From the NCBI RefSeq assembly GCF_000011245.1, contig NC_004193.1, forward strand, positions 598,501-662,500: a stretch of 64,000 nt of DNA, given 5' to 3'. A program made the position numbers and the translations under genes. Below, one piece after another: positions 1 through 8,352 of the stretch. Position 1 is the stretch's first letter, and each line of letters starts with the position of its first letter. Below the pieces are notes generated by a model that was not told the DNA's origin, did no database searches, and was given only the letters and a program-made list of their open reading frames with translations. Source of the stretch: Oceanobacillus iheyensis HTE831 (GTDB lineage Bacteria; Bacillota; Bacilli; Bacillales; Amphibacillaceae).

Positions 1-1
1 A

Positions 2-997
2 GAAAGACAGACTGCATTCCATGCAACTTTTTCGGGGGCACAAACTGGACCAAATATTGCTTATCTAGCAGAATACGATGCATTGCCAGGTGTTGGACAT
101 GGATGTGGCCATAATTTAATCGGAACAATGAGTGTTGGAGCTGCTATTGCTCTAAGTAAGCTCATGTCTGAAGTTGGAGGAACGGTGCATGTATTCGGAA
201 CACCTGCTGAAGAAACGAATGGAGCCAAGGTTCCGATGAGTGAACAAGGTATTTTTGATGAATTAGATGCCGCAATGATTCTTCATCCTGGAGATGTATC
301 TCATGAAAGTGGTGATGCTTTGGCGATGGATGCGTTACAGTTTAGCTATACAGGTAAACCTGCACATGCAGCGGCTGCGCCTGAACAGGGAATTAATGCC
401 TTAGACAGCGTGATTCAGTTGTTTAACGGCATTAACGCTCTACGACAGCATGTAACAAGTGATGTTCGAATGCATGGAATTATTACAGAGGGTGGTGTAG
501 CAGCGAATGTCGTACCGGAAAAGGCGACCGCTCAGTTTTATATTCGTGCAAAGGATCGTAATTACTTAAATCGCGTGGTCGATCAAGTGAGAGATATTGC
601 AATTGGAGCTGCAGCTATGACAGGTGCATCATTAGAAATAACAAACTATGAGTTAAGCTATGATAATATGATTACCAACCAACGATTATCAGAGGTATTC
701 ACGAAGAATTTAAAAGAAACAAGTGAACTTCCCGTACATCCTCAAAAAGAATCCTATGGATCTATTGATATGGGAAATGTAAGTCAAGTTGTACCAGCAA
801 TTCATCCTTATATTGGGATGAACAAGTCCGGGATTATTGCACATACAACAGAGTTTGCTGATCAGACGATAACAGATGATGGACATAAAACGTTATATGA
901 TGGTGCACTATCGCTTGCGAAGACAGGGTATGATTTATTAACCGATAAAGCGTTACTTCATTCAGTTCGACAAGAGTTTACTCAATTGAAGAAATAA
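2..997 (+). CDS. M20-family amidohydrolase/peptidase, 5' truncated by the window edge
   Basis: The frame is open from base 2, so the gene starts before the window; a TTG at 83 is internal and not a real start. The visible protein contains the M20 metal-site segment EYDALPGVGHGCGHN near its left end, a GTPAEETNGAK stretch and the usual dimerisation-domain region with GKPAHAAAAPEQGINALD. These match the M20D group (amidohydrolases such as AmhX, AbgB and PM20D2-like peptidases), which hydrolyse amide bonds of N-acyl amino acids or small peptides using two metal ions in the cytoplasm. The substrate cannot be told from the sequence. The gene ends just before a bidirectional hairpin shared with the convergent peroxidase gene. 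Confidence 0.85.
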   Translation, partial: ERQTAFHATFSGAQTGPNIAYLAEYDALPGVGHGCGHNLIGTMSVGAAIALSKLMSEVGGTVHVFGTPAEETNGAKVPMSEQGIFDELDAAMILHPGDVSHESGDALAMDALQFSYTGKPAHAAAAPEQGINALDSVIQLFNGINALRQHVTSDVRMHGIITEGGVAANVVPEKATAQFYIRAKDRNYLNRVVDQVRDIAIGAAAMTGASLEITNYELSYDNMITNQRLSEVFTKNLKETSELPVHPQKESYGSIDMGNVSQVVPAIHPYIGMNKSGIIAHTTEFADQTITDDGHKTLYDGALSLAKTGYDLLTDKALLHSVRQEFTQLKK

Positions 998-1039
998 AGC
1001 ACGTGGGGTAGACAATACAGTTTGATTTTAAAAAAAGCT

Positions 1040-1093
1040 CGGTGAGTCTGCGATTTGCTAAAAAGCAGTCGTTGACTCACCGGATCTCTTTTT
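1040..1093. terminator. Bidirectional terminator between M20 gene and peroxidase gene
   Basis: CGGTGAGTC at 1040-1048 pairs with GACTCACCG at 1074-1082; an inner GATTTGCT/AGCAGTC region may extend the stem. A-rich sequence precedes it and T-rich sequence follows, so it can serve both convergent genes. Confidence 0.65.
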
Positions 1094-1568
1094 ATCGTAA
1101 CAAAACTTCAATATCTTTATTTAACGTATTGGGGTTCTTTTGGGGAGAAAAACGTTCTATAACATTTCCATTTTGATCAATAAGGAACTTCGTGAAATTC
1201 CATTTGATTTGTCCACCTAGTATTCCTTTCTTCTCTTCGGTTAGGTGCTTATAGAGCGGATGGGCTTCTTTACCTTTCACATCAACTTTTTTAAACATTT
1301 GAAAAGTTACTCCATAGTTCTTTTGACAGAATGCTGAAATTTCCTCTGATGCTCCAGGATCTTGATTACCAAACTGGTTACACGGAAACCCTAATATTTC
1401 AAAATCATTATCTTGATATTGTTTATATAGTTTTTGGAGATCTTCTAACTGTGGGGTAAAGCCACATTGACTTGCAGTATTCACAATTAATATCACTTTA
1501 CCTTTATAATCGGAAAGTCTTTTTTCTTCCCCTTCAATGGTAGTTACTGTAAAATCATGTACACTCAT
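1092..1568 (-). CDS. bsaA: Glutathione peroxidase family thiol peroxidase (BsaA-like)
   Basis: A 158-residue protein of the glutathione peroxidase family, which in Bacilli are Cys-type enzymes that probably use thioredoxin to reduce hydroperoxides. The peroxidatic residue is Cys35 in [19 protein letters not shown] and IKWNFTKFL supply the conserved Gln and Trp of the active site, and a Cys in the FCQKNYGV segment could be the resolving cysteine. The frame is open further upstream, but the ATG at 1568 is chosen because GGAGGG lies 9 bases before it and the protein then has normal family length. It is convergent with the M20 gene. The symbol follows the B. subtilis homologue and the family assignment is firm. 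Confidence 0.9.
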   Translation of the reverse strand: MSVHDFTVTTIEGEEKRLSDYKGKVILIVNTASQCGFTPQLEDLQKLYKQYQDNDFEILGFPCNQFGNQDPGASEEISAFCQKNYGVTFQMFKKVDVKGKEAHPLYKHLTEEKKGILGGQIKWNFTKFLIDQNGNVIERFSPQKNPNTLNKDIEVLLR

Positions 1569-1642
1569 AGAAAAAATCCCTCCTATGTAAAAGATTATAA
1601 CAACGCCCCTTATAGAGGTCAAAATAGAAAGGTTAGATTATT

Positions 1643-2320
1643 ATGCAACATGTATTACGAGATGGCACGAATATAATGGTAAGGTATTTAACGAAAGAAG
1701 ATTTACCTGTGATTACCCAACTACAGGAAATAGTAATTGAAGATTTAATTGATAAAGATCGATTAGAACCTTTGTCAGAGGAGGAATTTCTTACAATTCT
1801 CGCAGAAGATAAGTTAATGATTGGCGTGTTTGATCAAAAGAAATTAATCGGGTTTCGAGCTTTTTTGAACCCGAAAAATGATGAAGAAGGGTTAGGGAAG
1901 GATATCGGGCTACTCGAGAGTGAATACCCACGAATTGTTTATTCGGAAATATCCAATGTTCACCCAGATTATCGAGGAAATGGTTTACAGACATTTATGG
2001 GGAAATCATGGATAAATTCGTTGGATGAAAGAGATTTCCGGTATATTTTAGCGACAGTAGCTCCTTTTAATATAGCTAGTTTAAAAGATAAATTTGCCTT
2101 AGGGATGAGGATTTATCAATTAAAGAATAAATATGGTGGTAAACTCCGCTATATTTTCTGTAAAGATTTACGAACTAACGATAATCAAATAATAGATATG
2201 GTAACAATTGAAATGGATGATACCCAAAAACAACAGCATTACCTAAGTGATGGATATGTAGGAGTGAAGATGATTCAAGGGAAAGATACATGGTATGTTG
2301 AGTATGTTAAATATAAATAG
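1643..2320 (+). CDS. GNAT-family N-acetyltransferase-like protein
   Basis: A 225-residue protein with a central segment NVHPDYRGNGLQTFMG that fits motif A of GNAT acetyltransferases (the R/Q-x-x-G-x-G acetyl-CoA loop), preceded by a long acidic N-terminal region containing the beta strands expected before it. The substrate is unknown. AGAAAGG lies 12 bases before the ATG. It is divergent from the peroxidase gene with about 75 bases between them, so both promoters must sit in that short gap. A palindromic repeat element begins 29 bases after its stop codon. Confidence 0.72.
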   Translation: MQHVLRDGTNIMVRYLTKEDLPVITQLQEIVIEDLIDKDRLEPLSEEEFLTILAEDKLMIGVFDQKKLIGFRAFLNPKNDEEGLGKDIGLLESEYPRIVYSEISNVHPDYRGNGLQTFMGKSWINSLDERDFRYILATVAPFNIASLKDKFALGMRIYQLKNKYGGKLRYIFCKDLRTNDNQIIDMVTIEMDDTQKQQHYLSDGYVGVKMIQGKDTWYVEYVKYK

Positions 2321-2348
2321 AAAGGGAAGAGTTAATAGATTAAAAAAA

Positions 2349-2638
2349 AGAGGATGAGACAAAAGTATTTATGCAAAAGATAAATCCGAATGATTAGCTT
2401 TGGAAAGCCACTTCAGAAATATACTGCGCTTATCCTAAGGCGGCTGTTGGGCCTCCGGATGCTTATGCATCGAGGTCTTAACTAGGCTTTGCTCCCATAG
2501 GACAAGGAAGACTTCGATAGCATTGCATCGCACGCAGAAAATTGGTTTATATTTTCAAGGAGTCTCCATATATTTCTTACGCTTATTCTTGCTTTCATTC
2601 GTCTTTTGACCAAAACTTTATGTTATGTCCCAGCCTCT
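2349..2638. repeat. Dispersed palindromic element, family A copy 1 (MITE-like)
   Basis: About 290 bp between the acetyltransferase gene and trhO. It starts AGAGGATGAGACAAAAG and ends TTATGTCCCAGCCTCT, so the ends are imperfect inverted repeats. Inside, GAAATATA near the left is mirrored by TATATTTC near the right, and CAAAAGA/CGAATGA blocks are mirrored too, so an RNA copy could fold into one long hairpin. The core includes a small CCTC...GAGG stem around ATGCTTATGCAT. Similar copies occur at 10252, 26444 and 31144, all in the same orientation. No coding capacity is seen. It fills the 326-base gap here. Confidence 0.85.
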
Positions 2639-2646
2639 ATCTATAG

Positions 2647-3618
2647 TTACACTTCTTGTGTTAAAGATTCACCGATTGCGAGTAATCTTTCTTCGACTTG
2701 CGTTCCAGTAAGTTCATGTTCTTTCACATATAAGTTACGAGGAGTAACACGACATTCATGTGTACAACCGCGTAAATATTTATGCTCATTTTCCTCTGAA
2801 GCCAGTATTTGTTTATTACATTCTGGATTCGCGCAATTTACATATCGTTCGCAAGGTTCGCCATCAAAGTAATCTTTACCAACGATAACATGTTCTTTAC
2901 GATTCACTGGTACACTAATACGCTCATCAAAAACATATAGTTGACCATCCCAAAGATCTCCTTGTACTTCAGGGTCTTGTCCATAAGTTACAATTCCACC
3001 GTGTAATTGAGCAACGTCTTCGAAGCCTTCTTTTACCAACCAGCCAGAAAACTTCTCACAACGTATTCCACCTGTACAATAGGTAACGACTTTTTTACCT
3101 TCTAACATGTCCTTATTTTCTTGCACCCAATCAGGAAGGTCACGGAAAGTTTTGATGTCAGGACGAATTGCACCACGGAAATGGCCTAAATCATATTCAT
3201 AATCATTACGTGCATCCAATACAACTGTATTTTCATCTTGTAATGCTTGATAAAAATCTTTTGGTTCTAAATATTCTCCTGTTGTTTCTAATGGGTTTAC
3301 ATCATCTTCAAGACGTAAAGTCACTAGCTCCGGACGAGGGCGAACGTGCATTTTTTTAAATGTATGACCCTCATGAGGATCAATTTTAAATGTCATATCA
3401 TGGAATCGCTCATCATTGTGCATGTGATCCATGTATGCAGTTGTTTGTTCAATGGTTCCTGATACGGTTCCATTAATTCCTTCATTTGCAACTAAGATAC
3501 GACCCTTTAAACCAATTTCTTTGCAATAGCGTAAATGTTCTTCAGCAAAGGCTTCGGGATCATCAATAGTCACATATTGATAATACAACAATACTTGATA
3601 TTCTTGATTTGATTCCAT
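2647..3618 (-). CDS. trhO: tRNA uridine(34) hydroxylase TrhO (rhodanese family, YbfQ-like)
   Basis: A 323-residue rhodanese-domain protein. The segment [15 protein letters not shown] contains the catalytic cysteine (Cys181) of the TrhO family, which makes 5-hydroxyuridine at position 34 of certain tRNAs using molecular oxygen. An N-terminal acylphosphatase-like domain (about 1-100) precedes the rhodanese domain (about 125-230), and the C-terminal tail has several cysteines (CANPECN, CTHECR) typical of the family and possibly metal-binding. Length is normal. The ATG at 3618 has GGTGG upstream. A 13-bp inverted repeat sits in its presumed leader. Confidence 0.92.
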   Translation of the reverse strand: MESNQEYQVLLYYQYVTIDDPEAFAEEHLRYCKEIGLKGRILVANEGINGTVSGTIEQTTAYMDHMHNDERFHDMTFKIDPHEGHTFKKMHVRPRPELVTLRLEDDVNPLETTGEYLEPKDFYQALQDENTVVLDARNDYEYDLGHFRGAIRPDIKTFRDLPDWVQENKDMLEGKKVVTYCTGGIRCEKFSGWLVKEGFEDVAQLHGGIVTYGQDPEVQGDLWDGQLYVFDERISVPVNRKEHVIVGKDYFDGEPCERYVNCANPECNKQILASEENEHKYLRGCTHECRVTPRNLYVKEHELTGTQVEERLLAIGESLTQEV

Positions 3619-3642
3619 TTTCTTTTACCACCTATTCATTCA

Positions 3643-3698
3643 TATTTGCAAGATATAAATGTTGGTAGGTATCAATACTATTTTTTATCTTGCAAATA
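3643..3698. promoter_or_regulatory. 13-bp perfect inverted repeat in the trhO/cotW divergent gap
   Basis: TATTTGCAAGATA at 3643-3655 is the exact reverse complement of TATCTTGCAAATA at 3686-3698, with 30 bases between. It lies 25-80 bases upstream of the trhO start, so it could be an mRNA leader stem or an operator pair. The rest of the 312-base gap up to cotW shows no other clear feature. Confidence 0.5.
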
Positions 3699-3930
3699 AA
3701 CATTGTAGCATGGCTTCATTGCTTTTTCAATTCCTATTATATAGACAGAAGCATAGTCATGATGGGAATTTACACCATACGATGAAGTATAAAGCGTATC
3801 TGCATGAAGCAGAGAGTTGAGTGTGTTGATTAATATGATGGTAACATCCGATGAAATTTTAAATTCTGTGATGAATTTAGATTTTACGAAGGATTGTACC
3901 ATAATAAATAAAGAAAGTGGGTGAGTTGAT

Positions 3931-4149
3931 ATGGCAGATAACAAATCAGGATTACCAGATAAGGTTGTAGAAGTGATGGTGGATAGTATATTTAAAAAAA
4001 ATGGAATTAATAAAGATGATGTAAAGAAAAACTTATCTGATGAGCAAAAGCAAATGTTACGAGAAATGGTTGAAAACTTAAAGCAACAAGTAGAAGAATT
4101 TAATCATAAAAAAACAACGTTAACTGACAAAGAAAATGACAAAAAATAA
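3931..4149 (+). CDS. cotW: Spore coat protein CotW-like
   Basis: A 72-residue hydrophilic, lysine- and glutamate-rich protein. Its core VMVDSIFKKNGINKDDVKKNLSDEQKQMLREMVENLKQQ resembles the central part of B. subtilis CotW, a component of the insoluble outer coat encoded with CotX and CotV. The coat identity is strengthened by the two CotX-like genes that follow. It is shorter than B. subtilis CotW, lacking much of the C-terminal charged tail. GTGGGTGAG precedes the ATG at 3931. A near-match to the SigK -10 element lies at 3900-3908. It has its own terminator, so the following coat genes need a separate promoter or read-through. Confidence 0.7.
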   Translation: MADNKSGLPDKVVEVMVDSIFKKNGINKDDVKKNLSDEQKQMLREMVENLKQQVEEFNHKKTTLTDKENDKK

Positions 4150-4153
4150 AAAT

Positions 4154-4190
4154 AAATAAAACACCTAGTATAGGTGTTTTATTTATTTTT
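4154..4190 (+). terminator. Terminator after cotW-like gene
   Basis: A perfect stem of about 14 bp (AAATAAAACACCTA at 4154-4167 with TAGGTGTTTTATTT at 4171-4184), a GTA loop and a following T-run form an intrinsic terminator. Confidence 0.85.
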
Positions 4191-4233
4191 TAGATTACTG
4201 GTGCAGATGTACAGTTCTTCTAGTTTAAATTAC

Positions 4234-4242
4234 CATAAAGTA
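4234..4242 (+). promoter_or_regulatory. Candidate SigK -10 element for the cotX cluster
   Basis: CATAAAGTA matches the SigK -10 consensus CATAnnnTA exactly and lies 32 bases before the cotX start, after the cotW terminator. No AC is found 16-17 bases upstream, so the -35 part is not supported. SigK is the late mother-cell factor that drives coat genes in B. subtilis. Confidence 0.45.
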
Positions 4243-4273
4243 TTTTATAACCACTAGAAAGGAGTGTTAGTAT

Positions 4274-4828
4274 ATGACAGTTTTTAGGAGCTCAAAACAA
4301 GATGAAAGACATTACGAAGATAGACATTATGAAGAAAGACACTACGACGACAGAAAACAATATGACTATGTAGAGAGTGAATCTTGTCATTCAGACTGTG
4401 ATTCAACTTATGTTGATAGTTATTCATCATCACACCCATTTGACTTTGATAATGACGCAACAGTTACACAACGTGACGGGGATTTTTCATTTCTAGAACA
4501 GGAATCAGCAGAATTAATCTGGGTGAAGGAGTCTTGTGACATTACAGTAACTTCCACAGATACCCAATTAGGAGTATCCCTACAAGTTGCACTTCAACTT
4601 GCAATAGCAGTTGTCATTCGTCTTAGCATTGGGGACACTGACCGTAGTGAACAAGTTGCTCAAGAATTGACACAATATCTTGGTACGAGTCAAGTAAATA
4701 AACAAAAAGTCTATATTTATAATACAAAAGACGCAACCGTAACTACAACAGATACAGACTTAGCAATAAACATCCAAATATTACTGCAATTACTTGTAGC
4801 TATTGTAATTATGATCGATATCTTGTAA
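4274..4828 (+). CDS. cotX: Spore coat protein CotX-like
   Basis: A 184-residue protein with an N-terminal hydrophilic region of repeated HYE-R/HYD-R units and then two copies of a domain reading, in essence, DxTVTxTDTxxxxxxQxxxQxxxA plus a hydrophobic stretch. The first copy is at about 91-126 and the second at about 152-184. This two-copy design is characteristic of CotX of B. subtilis, a cross-linked insoluble-fraction coat protein. The C-terminal sequences are strongly similar to CotX as remembered. A GAAAGGAG site precedes the ATG. It is followed after 32 bases by a paralogue and is presumably made in the mother cell late in sporulation. Confidence 0.88.
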   Translation: MTVFRSSKQDERHYEDRHYEERHYDDRKQYDYVESESCHSDCDSTYVDSYSSSHPFDFDNDATVTQRDGDFSFLEQESAELIWVKESCDITVTSTDTQLGVSLQVALQLAIAVVIRLSIGDTDRSEQVAQELTQYLGTSQVNKQKVYIYNTKDATVTTTDTDLAINIQILLQLLVAIVIMIDIL

Positions 4829-4860
4829 TTAAATTCTCAAAAAAAGTGAGGTGAATAAGT

Positions 4861-5292
4861 ATGTCTAAAAAAGAATGGAGAGCTTTAGATCATTGTGATG
4901 ATAAGCGTTTTGATGATAATGCAGATGTAGACCAAGAATTCGATGGAGTATCTGTTACAGAGCAAATCTCAGATGAGTGGATAATCATTAAAGATTCAGA
5001 GGGTGTTAGAGTTACTACAACTGATACGCAAGCTGCAATTTCCTTACAAATCGGAATTCAAGTAGCTATAGCAGTAGTACTCAGCATTACCATTTTTGAT
5101 TCTGATCGTTCAGACGATGTTTTCCAAGACTTAAACCAATTCTTGGGAACGAGACAAAGTAACCGTCAAAAGACAATTGTAGAGAAATCAAAAAATGTTA
5201 CCATCACAACAACAGATACAGATATTGCAGTTAATATACAATTATTAATTCAAGTGCTTGTAGCAATTGTGATTAATTTAGATATCTTGTAA
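4861..5292 (+). CDS. Spore coat protein, CotX/CotV-like paralogue
   Basis: A 143-residue paralogue of the preceding CotX-like protein. It keeps both copies of the TTTDTxxxISLQ/TTTDTDIAVNIQ repeat (about 55-90 and 113-143) and ends in the same NLDIL-type tail, but it has a different, shorter acidic N-terminus. This makes it comparable with CotV as well as CotX, and the two cannot be separated confidently by eye. GTGAGGTGAATAAGT precedes the ATG. The 32-base spacing from the preceding gene and lack of a terminator between them suggest one transcript. Confidence 0.82.
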   Translation: MSKKEWRALDHCDDKRFDDNADVDQEFDGVSVTEQISDEWIIIKDSEGVRVTTTDTQAAISLQIGIQVAIAVVLSITIFDSDRSDDVFQDLNQFLGTRQSNRQKTIVEKSKNVTITTTDTDIAVNIQLLIQVLVAIVINLDIL

Positions 5293-5390
5293 TAGAAGTA
5301 CAAAATATAAATTTTTGTGTCAAAAAATTCTTATCATTCATGGGTTCCTGTTATGTTGGAAAAATTAAAAAACAGGAAGGATGAAAGAAA

Positions 5391-5759
5391 TTGGCTAATT
5401 TGACAGAGCGCCAGGCAAGGTTGTTATCTCTTCTTCAAAACTTGCAAAACTTAAATACAAACGCATTAACGAATACTGATTTTTCAATTGATTTTCCGAG
5501 TATCGATGTAGGTATAGATTTGGGAGGAATTAGTATTGGTAGCGGTGGGAATGGAGAGAACGGAAACGGTGGTAGTCAACCAAGTAATATTCGACAAGTA
5601 TTACTTGGCTTATTAAATGAAAATGTGGAAGTCGCTACTCCATTTGGAATCGTATCAGGACTTCTACTTTCTGTACAAAATGACTATATTGTTCTAATTG
5701 ATAATGGAGAACAAGTGCTAGTTTTAATTGAAAAAATCGAAACAGTAAACGAATCTTAA
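5391..5759 (+). CDS. Small DUF2642-like protein of the coat cluster
   Basis: A 122-residue protein starting at TTG 5391, with AGGAAGG 10 bases upstream. An N-terminal region rich in Leu, Asn and Gln (LLSLLQNLQNLNTN) leads to an Ile/Asp/Gly-rich linker with a GGNGENGNGGS run at about 52-63. The C-terminal half (about 68-118) is a small beta-rich domain, LLNENVEVATPFGIVSGLLL, resembling the DUF2642 proteins common in spore-formers. Its position behind cotX and before a second such protein suggests a coat or outer-layer role; that is inference from context. Confidence 0.6.
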   Translation: MANLTERQARLLSLLQNLQNLNTNALTNTDFSIDFPSIDVGIDLGGISIGSGGNGENGNGGSQPSNIRQVLLGLLNENVEVATPFGIVSGLLLSVQNDYIVLIDNGEQVLVLIEKIETVNES

Positions 5760-5775
5760 AAAGGAGAGATAATAA

Positions 5776-5982
5776 ATGAATAATACGTTTACAGCGGAAT
5801 TAGCTTCTCGTGTAGGATCAACAATTGAGATTGCTACAGACAATAACCTTATTGAAGGCATATTAGCCAGTGTTTCACTTGGCGTGGTTCTTGTGATTGA
5901 AACTGGTGGTTATAGTGATAGTAACAGACGATATATTGCTTTGAATGCAATTAATTTTGTCCGCTTTTCTAGTGCGGCATAA
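5776..5982 (+). CDS. Small DUF2642-like protein
   Basis: A 68-residue protein that is essentially one beta-rich domain: ELASRVGSTIEIATDNNLIEGILASVSLGVVLVIE. It shares the V-E-(I/V)-A-T...G-I/L-L-x-S-V pattern with the C-terminal half of the preceding protein. This points to an Sm-like or DUF2642 fold. AAAGGAGAG precedes the ATG, and the 16-base gap from the preceding gene means the two are almost certainly cotranscribed. Function is unknown; a role in the spore outer layers is inferred only from the cluster. Confidence 0.62.
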   Translation: MNNTFTAELASRVGSTIEIATDNNLIEGILASVSLGVVLVIETGGYSDSNRRYIALNAINFVRFSSAA

Positions 5983-6028
5983 GTTAAGATACTAGTCAAA
6001 GATATACTACGGTAACATTTGGTTGGTT

Positions 6029-6071
6029 GGCGAGTCTATTCGTAGTTTCAAATTAAAGGGCTCGCCTTTTC
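6029..6071 (+). terminator. Weak terminator at end of coat cluster
   Basis: GGCGAG at 6029-6034 can pair with CTCGCC at 6061-6066, followed by TTTTCC. The stem is short and the loop is long, so this is tentative. Confidence 0.35.
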
Positions 6072-6165
6072 CATCCTATCAGTAGATTATTCGTTTTCTA
6101 ATTTAGGTATTTTTATGAAGCATTATCTTACCTAATTATTATTTCACATCTCTTATGCACAAAGT

Positions 6166-7431
6166 TTAATCTGTCTTGAAATTTTGTTCCATAAACTTAA
6201 CATAGTCTCTCCATTTGAAATGGTTATTTTTGGTGATACTTTGATCATGTTCTCTTACATTGTAAATAGTAAAATCATGATAACAAAAATTTCCTAGATC
6301 AAATAAGGAATGGAGTACTGTCACATCTTCATATAGTCTACCCTCTTCAAAAGGAATTGTTGGGAATCCATGAATTGCATTTAAACTGGATGTACGATAA
6401 ATTCTTGGACCTAGAGGTAAGGAGTATTTAAATAATTGATGTTTATGATAAATTTGTTTTCCTTTTGCGTGCGTTGTATATATGACTTCATCATTAGGGA
6501 GTTGCTTCCATTTTCTAAAATTACCATAAAGAAGAACATCCTTTTTTCCTAAATGGCTTAGATAATTTTTAATGGTTGATATAGCGTTGTAGTCTAGCCA
6601 ATCATCCGCATCTAATTCTAAAATAAAATCGCTAGTAACAAATGAGAGTAATTTGTTTAATGCGTTCGCTTTACCTTGATTCTTTTGAAAGTAGGTACGT
6701 ATACGTTGATACTTGTTCCATTGATTAATACGGGAAGCTGTGTGATCCGTTGATCCGTCATCCATAATAAGAATTTCATCTGCTGGTTCATTTTGTAAGT
6801 ATGCAGATTGAATTGCAGCGTCAATATAAGATTCTTCATTATAAGCACAAATTAAGACAGCGATTGAAGGAGCTTTTTTTGGGTTAAGTTTATGACTATA
6901 GGAATGAATTACCTTTTGTTTTTCTATTTCAGATCTAAAATTGTTAATTTTTGTTGGTTTGATATTTAAAACCTTCGATGAATTGAAATTTTCTTTACTT
7001 AACCATAATGGGAAGACTGCTTCTTGAAATACAAGGTGCTTACTTGAGTGAAATGGATATTTTATTAATGTTGATACGGGAACAAAGGCAGGATAATTAA
7101 TCGTAACATTTCTGTATTCTTTTTCGATATGATGTATTGTGTCTTTTGTTATCGGGAAATCGCTCTGTAAATAATCTGTATTGTATAAAAATAATACTGT
7201 TGTTGCTTTTGATTCTTCAATTACATAATTAAGCGTTAAACCTAAATCGTTATCTATAGGAGAGATTTGCTCTAATAACGGATGGTTAATATCTTTCGTC
7301 AAATTGTTACTTTTTAAACTAATACATCGAATTTCTAAAATTTGTGAGTGTAGGGGTTTTAGGGATTGCAATGTATTTAGAAGTGTTTGTTTATTTATGC
7401 TATTAATAATACAAACGAGAAGAGTGTTCAA
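6166..7431 (-). CDS. Family 2 glycosyltransferase with extra N-terminal domain
   Basis: About 421 residues. The GT-A catalytic domain begins near residue 185 with IAVLICAYNEESYIDAA, continues through EILIMDDGSTDHTA and carries the metal-binding ELDADDW motif near 270, so it is a GT2 enzyme using a nucleotide sugar. The first 180 residues are a separate domain with a similar alternating strand/helix pattern but no DxD. An ATG at 7446 has no ribosome site; TTG at 7431 has GGAGGA 8 bases before it, with that site lying inside the longer frame, so TTG is preferred. No membrane segment is seen. Convergent with the coat cluster, it may decorate coat or exosporium glycans, which is inference. Confidence 0.8.
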   Translation of the reverse strand: MNTLLVCIINSINKQTLLNTLQSLKPLHSQILEIRCISLKSNNLTKDINHPLLEQISPIDNDLGLTLNYVIEESKATTVLFLYNTDYLQSDFPITKDTIHHIEKEYRNVTINYPAFVPVSTLIKYPFHSSKHLVFQEAVFPLWLSKENFNSSKVLNIKPTKINNFRSEIEKQKVIHSYSHKLNPKKAPSIAVLICAYNEESYIDAAIQSAYLQNEPADEILIMDDGSTDHTASRINQWNKYQRIRTYFQKNQGKANALNKLLSFVTSDFILELDADDWLDYNAISTIKNYLSHLGKKDVLLYGNFRKWKQLPNDEVIYTTHAKGKQIYHKHQLFKYSLPLGPRIYRTSSLNAIHGFPTIPFEEGRLYEDVTVLHSLFDLGNFCYHDFTIYNVREHDQSITKNNHFKWRDYVKFMEQNFKTD

Positions 7432-7730
7432 TTTATATTCCTCCATTCAAAATTAAAATTTATGTGCTGACTTAGAAAATCATGCTTAATTAATGGTAAT
7501 TTTTCATTAAATCTTTAGTAGTTTTTAATGGAAGCTTGAGCTTGGAAATATCGAATAATGTCAGATTTTGCGCTAAGATAAACGCTTGCAATTTACTGAC
7601 AAAAAGAGTAAAATAAAGTTGCAAAAGGAAATTGGAGTTTCAGAAATACTTTACGGTCTCTTTTTCAAGATGGTGTAAAAGTATTTAGGATTCAATTTAC
7701 TTGCAGATCTTGTTAAAGGAGGTCATTCTA

Positions 7731-7928
7731 ATGACTGGTAAAGTAAAATGGTTTAATGCAGAAAAAGGTTTTGGTTTCATCGAGCGTGAAGATGGAGACG
7801 ATGTATTCGTACATTTCTCAGCTATCCAAGCTGATGGTTTCAAAACACTTGAAGAAGGTCAAGACGTTGAATTTGAAATCGTTGAAGGTAACCGTGGCCC
7901 ACAAGCGGCTAACGTAGTTCGTTTATAA
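7731..7928 (+). CDS. csp: Cold-shock protein (CspA/CspB family)
   Basis: A 65-residue single OB-fold domain. KGFGFIE (RNP1) and VFVHF (RNP2) are the nucleic-acid-binding motifs, and the chain begins MTGKVKWFN and ends PQAANVVRL as usual. These proteins melt secondary structure in RNA and act as RNA chaperones. The ATG at 7731 has AAAGGAGG at the right distance; an in-frame extension upstream lacks support. A long leader (about 7500-7730), typical of cold-shock mRNAs, precedes it and contains no other gene. Which of the several Bacillus paralogues (CspB, CspC, CspD) it matches cannot be decided. Confidence 0.95.
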   Translation: MTGKVKWFNAEKGFGFIEREDGDDVFVHFSAIQADGFKTLEEGQDVEFEIVEGNRGPQAANVVRL

Positions 7929-7948
7929 TTTAATCATTAAAATACAAT

Positions 7949-7980
7949 GAGGGCTGCCAATTTGGTAGTCCTCTTTTCTT
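7949..7980 (+). terminator. Terminator after csp
   Basis: GAGGGCTGCCA at 7949-7959 pairs (with G-U pairs) with TGGTAGTCCTC at 7963-7973, followed by TTTTCTTTT. Confidence 0.75.
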
Positions 7981-8058
7981 TTATATGAGAAGTTGTGCTG
8001 GTAAACTAAATAACTGAACAGCTTTGTTTTATATTGCGTTATAAGGGAAGTGTTTTTT

Positions 8059-8352
8059 ATGGATAAAAATGAAGAAGTAATTCGTCGATATCAAGAAGAT
8101 GAAAAAAGAATGGTACTCATATTTGCTCAATGGTGCATTAATCATCAACTAGATCCATTTACTGTTTATGGAGAAGCGTATCCAACACAAGTTAATAACT
8201 CGATTCTTAAAGAAGTAATTGATTGGACAGTTGACTCCTCGGAGTCAGATGTGATTGATACAGAGATGCTTATCCAGATTCTTCAAGCTTATGGTAATGA
8301 TGATCTAGCAATGGTTATATCTGAAAAAAGCCAAGAAATGAAGCAGAAATAA
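8059..8352 (+). CDS. Small conserved hypothetical protein
   Basis: A 97-residue acidic, mostly helical protein starting MDKNEEVIRRYQEDEKRMV. The segment IFAQWCINHQLDPFTVYGEAYP is striking, with a lone Cys and Trp, and may be a conserved core. No signal peptide or membrane segment is seen and the family was not recognised. The ATG at 8059 is preferred over an in-frame GTG at 8050 because AAGGGA (8043-8048) is 10 bases from the ATG but nearly touches the GTG. The 3' end of the gene forms the left arm of its own terminator-like hairpin. Confidence 0.65.
   Translation: MDKNEEVIRRYQEDEKRMVLIFAQWCINHQLDPFTVYGEAYPTQVNNSILKEVIDWTVDSSESDVIDTEMLIQILQAYGNDDLAMVISEKSQEMKQK

Noticed and set aside
2606..2872. 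Plus-strand frame opposite the 3' end of trhO
   Set aside because: It overlaps a family A repeat and a well-supported gene on the other strand, and has no ribosome site.
3678..3944. Minus-strand frame in the trhO/cotW gap
   Set aside because: No ribosome site, composition unlike neighbouring genes, and it overlaps the cotW start.
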